A stretch of DNA of 49,853 bases, taken from Candidatus Palauibacter denitrificans. GTDB taxonomy: Bacteria; Gemmatimonadota; Gemmatimonadetes; Palauibacterales; Palauibacteraceae. The notes under the pieces are model-generated. The model was not told where the DNA came from and did not search any database. It was given only the letters and a program-made list of their open reading frames with translations. Below, one piece after another: positions 25,297-32,918 of the stretch. Position 1 is the stretch's first letter; the number at the start of each line of letters is the position of its first letter. The stretch lies in NCBI GenBank assembly GCA_009841015.1, contig VXMQ01000114.1, forward strand, positions 1 through 49,853, in the 5' to 3' direction. A program made the translations under genes and the position numbers.

Positions 25297-26775
25297 ATGA
25301 CAGAGCCCACGACCAGACCGGCGACCCCGGACGCAGGCGGCGAACGCGAGGTCCTCGGGCGGGGGATCCGGCTCCGGTCGCTCTTCTCGCTCGCCTTCGG
25401 GACGATCATCGGCGTCGGCTGGATCACGGTCATGGGGGCGTGGCTGAGCGGCGCCGGCGCGATCGGGGCCATCATCGCATTCGTGCTCGGCGGCCTCGGC
25501 ATTCTCGCGATCGGGCTCTGCTACTCGGAGATGGCGGCCGCGTACCCGGTCACCGGCGGCGAGGTCGCGTACGTGTTCGAGGCGTGGGGGGCGCGCTGGA
25601 GCTTCGCCGCCGCGTGGTTCCTCGCCTTCTCCTACATCTTCACGACCTCCTTCGAGGCGATCTCCGTGGAATGGGTCGTGTCCGCGCTCGTCCCGGGGTT
25701 CGGCGGTCCGGTCATCTACACGCTGCTGGGGCAGGAAGTGCGGCTGTGGAGCCTCGCCCTCGGGCTCGCCGTGATGGCCGCGATCACGCTCATCAACTAC
25801 CGCGGCGGAAAGACGGCCGCCTGGTTCCAGGACCTGATGACGGCGGGGCTCATCATCCTCACCCTCATCTTCGTCATCGCGGGCATCGTGGGCGGCAGCG
25901 TCGCGAACCTGGAGCCCATGTTCAGCGGGACGACGCCGGGGGCGGCCCTGATCGGCGTGGGCATCGTGCTCGGGACCGCCGCGTTCTGGTTCGCCGGCTT
26001 CGACACGATTCCACAGGCGATGGAGGAGGTGGAGGAGGGCGCGAAGCTGCGGCTCCTGCCGCGCGTCATGGGCGCCTCGATCCTGTTCGCGCTCGTCTTC
26101 TACTGTCTCGTGATTCTGGCGACGGCGATGAGCATGCCCCGCGCGGAACTGCTCGCGTCCGAGCTTCCCGCCGCGGCGGCGATCGAGGCCGCCCTGGGCT
26201 CGCCGTTCCTGGGCCGGATCGTGCTGTTCGCCGGACTCTGCGGACTCATCACGACGTGGAACGCGATCTTCTTCGCCTCCACGCGGATCGTCTTCGCCAT
26301 GGCGCGCGCGCACATGATCCCGCACCGGCTCGCCAAGGTGCATGACCGCTACGGCTCGCCGTCGGCCGCCGTCATCTTCGTGGCCGTCATGGGGAGCGTG
26401 GGGGCGCTGTTCGGGCGCAACGCGATTCTCGTCATCGTCGGAGGCGCCGCGATCTCGGCCATGATCGTCTTCCTCGTCGTCGTGCTCGGGGTTCTGCGAC
26501 TGCGGAAGACGCGCCCCGACCACCCGCGTCCCTACACCGTGCCCGGCGGCCGGGGCTTCCTGGTTCTCAGTGCCGTCGTCGCGCTGGGGCTGCTCGGAGC
26601 TTCGATCTGGGAACCCTTCCATGGCGCGGGGGGCCGGATTCCCGCCGAGTGGATCGTCCTCGTCGTGTGGGCGGCGCTGGGACTCGTCTTCTACCGCGCC
26701 GCCGCGCCCCTCCGCCGTGAGGTGAGCGAAAGGCAACTCCGCTGGCTCATCCTCAGCGACGAGGATCCGAAGTGA
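25297..26775 (+). CDS. APC family permease
   Basis: 492 aa, 12 transmembrane helices, 4 bp after the BKACE stop. The APC opening helix reads FGTIIGVGWITVMGAWLSGA, and the consensus region ITLINYRGGKTAAWFQD follows. The exchanger-type substrate residues cannot be assigned to a known amino acid. Given its operon (BKACE before, class V aminotransferase after, with GTGA overlap) it probably imports the amino acid or amine degraded here. Confidence 0.92.
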   Translation: MTEPTTRPATPDAGGEREVLGRGIRLRSLFSLAFGTIIGVGWITVMGAWLSGAGAIGAIIAFVLGGLGILAIGLCYSEMAAAYPVTGGEVAYVFEAWGARWSFAAAWFLAFSYIFTTSFEAISVEWVVSALVPGFGGPVIYTLLGQEVRLWSLALGLAVMAAITLINYRGGKTAAWFQDLMTAGLIILTLIFVIAGIVGGSVANLEPMFSGTTPGAALIGVGIVLGTAAFWFAGFDTIPQAMEEVEEGAKLRLLPRVMGASILFALVFYCLVILATAMSMPRAELLASELPAAAAIEAALGSPFLGRIVLFAGLCGLITTWNAIFFASTRIVFAMARAHMIPHRLAKVHDRYGSPSAAVIFVAVMGSVGALFGRNAILVIVGGAAISAMIVFLVVVLGVLRLRKTRPDHPRPYTVPGGRGFLVLSAVVALGLLGASIWEPFHGAGGRIPAEWIVLVVWAALGLVFYRAAAPLRREVSERQLRWLILSDEDPK

Positions 26776-28064
26776 ACACGAGCCGACGCAGCTTCCTCCG
26801 CCGGTCCGCGGGCGCGCTGGCGCTGGCCCCGATCGTGCCCGTGGGGCGGCTCGCTCTGGCCGACCCGGCTTCGCGGCCCGCCGGTTCGGGTCGCCCGCAG
26901 GAGGCGTGGGTGGCGCGGGCGCGCGCCGAGATCCCCGCCTCGACGGAGAGCCTGTACTTCCAGACAGGCGGGATCGGCCCCGCTCCGAACGCGGTCATCG
27001 ACCACGTCCAGGAACGGCTCGCCTTCCAGAACCGGAGTCCGGCCGAGCCCCGCATCTCGGACGAGATGGCCCGCATCGAGCCCGACCTGCGAGCGCAACT
27101 GGCGCGCGTGTTCGGGGCCGCGACCGAGGAGGTCGCGCTCACCCACAGCACCTCCGAGGGGATCTCCATCGTCGCCTGGAGCCTGAACTGGGAGCCGGGC
27201 GACGAAGTCGTGATCTCCAACACGGAACACCCCGCCAACGTCGTCCCGTGGTACGTCCTCCGGGACCGGTTCGGGATCGCGATCCGCGAGATCGACCTGA
27301 GTCCCGGAACCGGACTCATCGACGAGATCCGCGACCAGCTCTCGAACCGCACGCGGATGGTGAGCATCAGCCACGTATCGCGGAACAACGGACGAACGCT
27401 GCGGACGGACGAGTCCGCCGAACTGGGGGACTTGCTGCGCTCCCGCGGCGTGCGCTACCACCTCGACGGCGCGCAGGGCCCCGGCTGCGTGGCGACCGAC
27501 TTCCGCGCGCTCGGCTGCGATGGCTATTCGACGTGCGGCCACAAGTGGCTGCTCGGCCCCAAGGGCACGGGCGCGCTCTTCGTGCGCCGAGAGATACTGG
27601 ACGACGTGCAACTGAGCTGGGCCGGCTCCCACAGCCACGCGACGATGGACTACGAGGGTGCGTACACCCTGCTCCCCAGCGCCGCCCGCTACGAGTTCGG
27701 CACCCGCGCCCTGGCGGACTTCGCCGGCTTCGCCCACGCGGTGGAGTGGATGGAGGACATCGGCCTTGAGAGGATCGAGGAGCGGGTCCAGTCGCTCGTC
27801 GACCACGCGATCGAAGTCGTGGACGCCACCGAGGGACTGGGCGTGTCGTCCCCGCGGGCACGCCCGGACCGCTCGGGCGTGTTCGTCGTCCAACTCCCGG
27901 ATGGCTGCGACGCCACCCAACTCTACAACGACCTGCGCGAAGACGACGGCATCCTCGCCTCCCCGGTCCGGGAGGAGCGCGACTTCCGGCTCTCCATCCA
28001 CTTCTTCAACACCCGCGAAGAGATCGACGCCGCCGTCGCGGCCGTCTCGGATCGCTGCACCTGA
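26772..28064 (+). CDS. Tat-exported class V aminotransferase fold protein
   Basis: 430 aa, GTG start overlapping the preceding stop. Tat signal SRRSFLRRSAG at residues 4-14, then ALALAPIVPVG. The PLP fold of the isopenicillin-N-epimerase/cysteine-desulfurase branch follows, with LDGAQGPGC and the PLP lysine K258 in TCGHKWLLGPKG. Export of a folded, PLP-loaded enzyme fits Tat. The activity (epimerase, lyase or desulfurase) cannot be told. Third gene of the BKACE-APC operon. Confidence 0.9.
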   Translation: MNTSRRSFLRRSAGALALAPIVPVGRLALADPASRPAGSGRPQEAWVARARAEIPASTESLYFQTGGIGPAPNAVIDHVQERLAFQNRSPAEPRISDEMARIEPDLRAQLARVFGAATEEVALTHSTSEGISIVAWSLNWEPGDEVVISNTEHPANVVPWYVLRDRFGIAIREIDLSPGTGLIDEIRDQLSNRTRMVSISHVSRNNGRTLRTDESAELGDLLRSRGVRYHLDGAQGPGCVATDFRALGCDGYSTCGHKWLLGPKGTGALFVRREILDDVQLSWAGSHSHATMDYEGAYTLLPSAARYEFGTRALADFAGFAHAVEWMEDIGLERIEERVQSLVDHAIEVVDATEGLGVSSPRARPDRSGVFVVQLPDGCDATQLYNDLREDDGILASPVREERDFRLSIHFFNTREEIDAAVAAVSDRCT

Positions 28065-28096
28065 TCTGGCTGGGGCCTCCGCGGCGATTGTCGTCC

Positions 28097-29365
28097 CTAC
28101 ACCACTCGTCTCGGGAGCCGCGGATTCATGGACTGGATGATGCCGAGGAAGCCGCGGCCCGTCCGTTCGGCGACGGTGTGGGGAAGCACGGACGGATGGT
28201 CGGGGCCGACGAGCGTGGCGACATCGCCGACCTCGACCGTCTTCTCCGGGCCGATGTCGAGGATGGTGTGCGCGGAGTTGACCCCGCCCGCGACGGGGTA
28301 CAGGTGGCCGTTGATCAGCACCTCGCACGTCCCGTTCGCTTCGGACGGATAGCCGTCGGTGCGGCCGACCGGCAGCAGCGCCACCCAGGTGGCCCGGTCG
28401 GCGGTGAAGGTGTGGCGGAAGCCCGCGCTGTCGCCCGGCTCGAGGCGTTCGACCCGCACCACGCGGGCATTCATGCGAAACACGGGCCTGAGGTCGGCCA
28501 TGTCCCGGGCGCCTTCGCCGCCGGAAAGGTGGTTTCCGAACAGCGCGTTCCCGGGCCGCACCATGTCGTAGTGCGCCTCGGGCAGGTTGAACAGCTCGAA
28601 GGAGGGTGAAGCGTGGAGGGTGCCGAGGGGGAGGCTCTTCCCGCGGGCCCATGCGAGGAGCTCCTCGAAGCGCGCGAGCTGCTCCCGGTTGAAGTCGAGA
28701 TCGTGCATGAACATGGTGTAGGTGCCGTTCACGTCGACGTATTCGCTCTGCACGAGTTCTTCGATCCACCCGCGCGCGCGGGTGTACGGCATCCCCTCCC
28801 GGTTCATCCCCGTATCGATGAAGAGCTGGACGGGCACGGGACGGCCGAGTCGCCGGGACACGCTCCGCAGCCGCGCGGGCGCATCGTCCAGCCACACGGA
28901 CTGGAGCACGTCGTGCCTCGCCAGCTCCTCGATCTCATCCTCGGATCCCTCGGCCATGACCACGATGGGCTTGGTCACGCCTTCCTCGCGCATGGCGAGC
29001 GCTTCCTCTACGCGCACGGAGGCGATGCCGCCCACCTCGGGCATCCCGGCGAGGAGCGGCCCGACCGCACGGTCGCCCAGGCCGTAGGCGTTGTTTTTCA
29101 CCACCGCGAGGATGGGGCGGCCGCCCGCCAGCCGCGCGGCCTCGCGGACGTTGTGGGCCCAGGCAGCGCGGTCGAGTTCGATCCACGGGTCGAAGCGCTC
29201 GGGAGTCCAGGTGCGGTCGGCGGTGCCGGCGGCGGATAACAGGCCAGCGCCTGGACTGCGCGTCCTCGCAGCGGTGGCGCAGCCGGAGGTCGCGGCGAGG
29301 CCCAGGGCTGCGCCGGTCAGGTGGAGGAAGCGGCGGCGCGGAAGAGGCGGTGACGGGCGATCCAT
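28097..29365 (-). CDS. Tat/lipoprotein-type alanine racemase-like protein with altered active site
   Basis: 422 aa. RRRFLHLTGAALGLAATSGC gives a Tat motif and a possible lipoprotein cysteine. The fold-type III PLP barrel is clear: K90 in ILAVVKNNAYGLG binds PLP, and MVRPGNALFG is the usual middle motif. The second catalytic residue of alanine racemase, Tyr in VSYGxTY, is Phe316 here (AGFRHTF). The CMD motif that follows is replaced (AGGVNSAHTI), and GYADG reads GRTDG. So PLP binding is probably kept but racemisation may be lost or changed. Periplasmic location suggests action on D-amino acids or peptidoglycan-derived amino acids. Confidence 0.85.
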   Translation of the reverse strand: MDRPSPPLPRRRFLHLTGAALGLAATSGCATAARTRSPGAGLLSAAGTADRTWTPERFDPWIELDRAAWAHNVREAARLAGGRPILAVVKNNAYGLGDRAVGPLLAGMPEVGGIASVRVEEALAMREEGVTKPIVVMAEGSEDEIEELARHDVLQSVWLDDAPARLRSVSRRLGRPVPVQLFIDTGMNREGMPYTRARGWIEELVQSEYVDVNGTYTMFMHDLDFNREQLARFEELLAWARGKSLPLGTLHASPSFELFNLPEAHYDMVRPGNALFGNHLSGGEGARDMADLRPVFRMNARVVRVERLEPGDSAGFRHTFTADRATWVALLPVGRTDGYPSEANGTCEVLINGHLYPVAGGVNSAHTILDIGPEKTVEVGDVATLVGPDHPSVLPHTVAERTGRGFLGIIQSMNPRLPRRVV

Positions 29366-29410
29366 TGGGCCCTCCGGGCTTGGCGGTGGACTTATGGAGC
29401 GAATGTAGGG

Positions 29411-29788
29411 TTAAGCGCGCAGCGTGGGCACGTCGTAGAGCGGAATGCGCGAATCGCGCGTGACGAGGATGAGCCCTTCAGCCCGGGCCTGAGCGATGAG
29501 CATTCTGTCGAACGGATCGCGGTGGTGCGGCGGCAGGGCCGCGGCTCGCTCGGCATGATCGAACGTCAGCGGCAGGTGTGCGAACCGCTTCTCCTCCACC
29601 ACGGCCGCGAGGTTGTCCGGTGCGACAAGTCGACCCTTGGCCTTCTTGATCGCGATCTCCCAACCGGAGACGGCGCTCACGAGCACCTGGTTGTCCGGGT
29701 CCGCGATCGCCTGCCGTGCCGACTCGGCAATGTGACGAAAGTCGGACATCCACCAGAGAAACGCGTGTGTGTCGAGCAGCAGCCGCAT
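29411..29788 (-). CDS. PIN-domain toxin (VapC-like, type II TA)
   Basis: 125 aa. PIN nuclease acidic residues: D in MRLLLDTHAFLWW, E in SGWEIAIKKAKGRL and two Asp in HRDPFDRMLIAQA and LVTRDSRI. This is the DTHAFLWW subgroup of VapC-like RNases. It starts 2 bp after the antitoxin stop, a typical coupled order of antitoxin then toxin. Expected role: ribonuclease that inhibits translation when free. Confidence 0.94.
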   Translation of the reverse strand: MRLLLDTHAFLWWMSDFRHIAESARQAIADPDNQVLVSAVSGWEIAIKKAKGRLVAPDNLAAVVEEKRFAHLPLTFDHAERAAALPPHHRDPFDRMLIAQARAEGLILVTRDSRIPLYDVPTLRA

Positions 29789-29790
29789 CG

Positions 29791-30042
29791 TCAGTCAGCG
29801 TCGGGGAAGATGCGGGAGTTTTCGAACGCCGCAACGATCTCGTCGTCCTCGTCGTCGAAGTCCGGAGCCATCACGATCCGGCCCTCGAGACCTCCCGGCT
29901 GGCGAGGTTCAACGGGTTCCCGGTAAGGCGTCAGGCGCACCCACGGTTGTCCCGAGTTGCAGATCACGACCTCTTCCCCTTCCCGGGCCAGCCTGGCCAG
30001 GCGGGAAAGCTGTGACTTCGCTTCGTGCATGTTGACCTTCAT
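29791..30042 (-). CDS. Phd/YefM family antitoxin
   Basis: 83 aa. The N-terminal DNA-binding domain MKVNMHEAKSQLSRLARLA and GEEVVICNSGQPWVRLTPY are characteristic. The acidic C-terminal half (DFDDEDDEIVAAFENS) would wrap the PIN toxin. ATG 30042 is chosen because it starts the Phd fold; GGGAGG lies about 12 bp upstream. The operator dyad at 30069-30101 is just upstream, consistent with autoregulation. Confidence 0.93.
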   Translation of the reverse strand: MKVNMHEAKSQLSRLARLAREGEEVVICNSGQPWVRLTPYREPVEPRQPGGLEGRIVMAPDFDDEDDEIVAAFENSRIFPDAD

Positions 30043-30068
30043 GGGACCACATATCCTCCCGTTAATCG

Positions 30069-30101
30069 ATCTATTAGCTCGGCTAAGTCTAGCTAATAGA
30101 T
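30069..30101. promoter_or_regulatory. Operator dyad of the Phd/PIN module
   Basis: Perfect 11-bp inverted repeat ATCTATTAGCT / AGCTAATAGAT with an 11-bp centre that adds another GCTAA half-site (30082-30086), so three half-sites in all. AT-rich against GC-rich surroundings; 27 bp upstream of the antitoxin start. Confidence 0.75.
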
Positions 30102-30157
30102 GTCGAATCGACAACCCACCTGAGCAGCGCGAGTCACAGCCTCGCACCACGGAACCG

Positions 30158-30176
30158 GTTGTCAATTATTGCCAAC
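30158..30176. promoter_or_regulatory. Operator-like palindrome upstream of parD
   Basis: GTTGTCAATTATTGCCAAC, 19 bp, eight of nine pairs matching, 16 bp before the parD ATG. It is unrelated in sequence to the neighbouring Phd/PIN operator. Confidence 0.65.
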
Positions 30177-30192
30177 TCCGGTAAGCTCAGAC

Positions 30193-30432
30193 ATGAACAC
30201 CATGAACATCTCGCTTCCCGCCCCGATGAAGTCGTTTGTCGACGAGCAGGTCGTCGGTCGTGGCTACGGCAGTTGCAGCGCGTACATCCGTGAACTGATC
30301 CGCCGTGACCAGGATCGGCAGCACCTTCGAGATCTGCTGTTGGCGGGTGGCGAGTCCGATCCCGCCGTCACCGCCGATACGACCTACTTCGACGCGCTCC
30401 GCGCCCGGGTTCGCAGACACGCGACGGAGTGA
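30193..30432 (+). CDS. parD: ParD-like ribbon-helix-helix antitoxin
   Basis: 79 aa from ATG 30193. The CopG/ParD ribbon-helix-helix opens with MNISLPAPMKSFVDEQV and GYGSCSAYIRELIRRDQD; the C-terminal part (FDALRARVRRHATE) would bind the toxin. Its stop overlaps the toxin GTG (GTGA at 30429-30432). First gene of an unbroken overlapping series running to 33847. Confidence 0.92.
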   Translation: MNTMNISLPAPMKSFVDEQVVGRGYGSCSAYIRELIRRDQDRQHLRDLLLAGGESDPAVTADTTYFDALRARVRRHATE

Positions 30433-30749
30433 CGCCGGAATCCGTGGTCCTGAGGGCGGCGGCCCGTCGGGACGTGGATGAGGCGATCACTCACTACCTG
30501 AAGGAAGCCGGCTCGCAGGTCGTGCTCGGTTTCATTGACGCGCTCCAGGAGGCCTTCGGGCACATTGCCGACAACCCGCGATCCGGTTCGCCCCGGCACG
30601 GTCACGAGGTGAACCTGCCCGGACTGCGCTCGTGGCCGCTCAGGGGATACCCCCACCTCGTCTTCTACATGACAGGGCACAACCGGATCGACGTCTGGCG
30701 CATCTTGCACGGCCGACGCGACATCCCGGAATGGCTGCGGGACTCGTGA
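30429..30749 (+). CDS. parE: ParE/RelE-family toxin
   Basis: 106 aa, GTG start overlapping parD. The ParE fold reads LRAAARRDVDEAITHYL at the start, SPRHGHEVNLPGLRSW, and the C-terminal HLVFYMTGHNRIDVWRILHG strand with the conserved Arg. ParE toxins poison gyrase; RelE relatives cut mRNA, and sequence alone does not separate these firmly. Unusually, its stop overlaps the start of a transporter gene (GTGA at 30746-30749). Confidence 0.92.
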   Translation: MTPESVVLRAAARRDVDEAITHYLKEAGSQVVLGFIDALQEAFGHIADNPRSGSPRHGHEVNLPGLRSWPLRGYPHLVFYMTGHNRIDVWRILHGRRDIPEWLRDS

Positions 30750-31933
30750 GCAGGGTCCCGACGTATGTCTGGACGTTCCTGGCGCTGGTGGCGGGTCTGG
30801 CCGCCGGTGGGTTCTTCCCGGGGCCGCTCGCACCGGTCGCCGACGCCACGGCGACGCTCATCGCCTGGGTGGTCGCCGTCGTGCCGCTGCTCATTCTGGC
30901 GGCCCTCAGTCCGGCCATCGCGACGCTGGTGCGGCGCGGGCTCGCCGGGCGCTTCGCCGGCGCGGTCGTCCTGTGGTACGTCTTCACGTCTACCGTCGCC
31001 GGACTCATCGCCGTCGTGACCTCCGCCACGATCTTTCGCATCCCGCTGGCCTCGGGAGACCGGGGCGTATGGACCGAAGCCGCGGCCATGCTGCGGAGCC
31101 TCGGAGAGGGCGGGGCCTCGTGGCCGCTGCTCGCGATCCTCGCCGGCGTCCTGCTCGGGGCGTTCGGCGCCCGGCACGATCCGATCTACCGCGTGCTTCG
31201 GAGCATCGCCGACTCGATCGAGAAGGCGGGCGGCAGGCTGGCCTACGTCATGCTCCCGCTCATCCTTGCCTTCGGGATCACCCTGGGCGTGCGCTTCGGC
31301 GCGAGCCTGGGGCTCTCGCACTATCTGACGATGGCCGCCTACACCGGCGCGCTCGTCCTGGTCTGGTGGGCGTTCTACACGTTCGTGCTCGTGCGGCGGG
31401 TGGGACGCCGGCCCGTGGGGCCCGTTCTGAGTGCGTACTACGTGCCGACCGCGGTCTTCGCCGCGGGCACGTGCTCGTCGCTCGCGACGCTCCCCGTCAA
31501 CCTCGCCAACGCGAAGAAGGTCGGCGTGCGCGACGAGGTGGCGGACTTCGTCCTCCCGTTCGGCGCCGTCGCGAACCTGGACGCGAGCGCGCTGGCCTAC
31601 GTCGCGTACGGGCCCTTCGTCGTCAGCTACGTGTTCGGCCTGGAATTGAGCTGGATGATGATGCTGGCCGCGTGGCCCGCCGTCGTCCTGTTCACGATTG
31701 CCGCTCCCGGGCTCCCGGCCGGGATGGGGACGGCGCTGTGGAGCGCGACGCTGTTCGCGAGCATGCTGGGGCTCGAGGGCCAGGCGCAGGGCGAGTTCAT
31801 CGCGAGCTGGATCGCGCTCTCCGGAGGTATCCCGGACATGCTGCGCACGGCGACGAACACGACCGGAGATGGCTACACCGCGATCATCTTTGACGGCCGA
31901 TTCGATGAGTTCTTCGCGAGGGACGATGGCTGA
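30746..31933 (+). CDS. Dicarboxylate/amino acid:cation symporter (SDF/DAACS family)
   Basis: 395 aa from GTG 30746 (ATG 30731 is an in-frame alternative, overlapping parE by 19 bp). About eight helices and two re-entrant hairpins; the serine-rich hairpin motif appears as AAGTCSSLATLPVNL and the substrate region as PFGAVANLDASALAY, as in GltP/DctA. It imports dicarboxylates or acidic or neutral amino acids with Na+ or H+. Its stop overlaps the next gene by 8 bp. Likely supplies the substrate of the two NicX-like enzymes. Confidence 0.9.
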   Translation: MSRVPTYVWTFLALVAGLAAGGFFPGPLAPVADATATLIAWVVAVVPLLILAALSPAIATLVRRGLAGRFAGAVVLWYVFTSTVAGLIAVVTSATIFRIPLASGDRGVWTEAAAMLRSLGEGGASWPLLAILAGVLLGAFGARHDPIYRVLRSIADSIEKAGGRLAYVMLPLILAFGITLGVRFGASLGLSHYLTMAAYTGALVLVWWAFYTFVLVRRVGRRPVGPVLSAYYVPTAVFAAGTCSSLATLPVNLANAKKVGVRDEVADFVLPFGAVANLDASALAYVAYGPFVVSYVFGLELSWMMMLAAWPAVVLFTIAAPGLPAGMGTALWSATLFASMLGLEGQAQGEFIASWIALSGGIPDMLRTATNTTGDGYTAIIFDGRFDEFFARDDG

Positions 31934-32918
31934 CGGGGCCGTGGCCAAGGCCGGCGTGGATCTCTCGCCCGGAGCGCGGCGGCTCGTGCACGTGAACGGA
32001 CGCGTGCAACCGGGCGAAGTCGTCGTGATCGTGACGGATCCGACGATGGGACGGTACGCGGAGGCCGTGGCGGCAACCGCCCGGGGCGCCGGCGCCGAAG
32101 TAACCGTGTGCATTATTCCCATGCGGAAGCGGGACGGGCAGGAGCCGCCCCCGCCTGTCGCGCGCGCCATGGCCGAAGCGGCGGTGATCTTCTCTCCCGT
32201 CCGCGTCTCGATCACCCACACCCGGGCGATGCGGGCCGCCCTCGAGGCGGGGGCGCGCGTCTGCATGATGACGGCGTACACTGACGCAATCATGACCAGC
32301 CCCGCGCTGCTCGAGACCGATTTCGAGGCGCAGGCCGAGGTCTGCCGGCGCCTCGGCGCAGCGTTCACGGAGGGCGAGTTCGTGCGCCTCACCTCACCCC
32401 GCGGGACGGATCTCCGCTTCGGGATCGAGGGGCGTGTCGCCAACGTGCTCACGAACATCCCCGATCCCGGAGAACTGGCCCCGGTCCCCGACATCGAAGT
32501 CAACGTCGTGCCAGTGACCGGTTCGGCCGAGGGCACGCTCATCTTCAACGCTTCGGTCCCCTACCTCGGTATCGGCATCCTGGAAGAGCCCATCGTCTGC
32601 TCCGTGCGCGACGGCGCCATCGTGGAGATGGCCGGCGGTGCGCAGGCCGGTTTCCTGCGCGAACACCTGGAGTCCTTCGGAGACCCGCACTGCTTCAACG
32701 TCGCCGAGTTGGGCGTCGGCCTGAACCCGAACGCCCGCCTCACCGGAGAGATGCTCGAGGACGAGGGCGTCATGGGCACGATCCACATCGGCATCGGCAC
32801 CAGCCACACCCTCGGGGGCGAGATCGTGGCCCCGACGCACTACGACCTGCTCATGTGGGAACCGACCATCGCCGTCGATGGCCGCGTCGTCCAGCGAGAA
32901 AAGCAGGTTCTGGTATGA
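31926..32918 (+). CDS. NicX/M29-aminopeptidase-like metalloenzyme, copy 1
   Basis: 330 aa. Belongs to the fold shared by 2,5-dihydroxypyridine 5,6-dioxygenase (NicX) and M29 aminopeptidases: LTSPRGTDLRF, ELGVGLNPNARLTGEML, then H287 in GTIHIGIGTSH and the H305-Y-D307 pair, positions matching the NicX iron ligands (His, HxD). NicX opens a dihydroxypyridine ring in nicotinate degradation, but no other nicotinate gene is here, so another ring-opening or hydrolytic role is equally possible. Overlaps the symporter gene and the next paralogue. Confidence 0.82.
   Translation: MADGAVAKAGVDLSPGARRLVHVNGRVQPGEVVVIVTDPTMGRYAEAVAATARGAGAEVTVCIIPMRKRDGQEPPPPVARAMAEAAVIFSPVRVSITHTRAMRAALEAGARVCMMTAYTDAIMTSPALLETDFEAQAEVCRRLGAAFTEGEFVRLTSPRGTDLRFGIEGRVANVLTNIPDPGELAPVPDIEVNVVPVTGSAEGTLIFNASVPYLGIGILEEPIVCSVRDGAIVEMAGGAQAGFLREHLESFGDPHCFNVAELGVGLNPNARLTGEMLEDEGVMGTIHIGIGTSHTLGGEIVAPTHYDLLMWEPTIAVDGRVVQREKQVLV

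Noticed and set aside
30159..30187. Promoter TTGTCA-N17-TAAGCT upstream of parD
   Set aside because: The -10 match is weak and lies only 5 bp before the ATG, which is too close to support.
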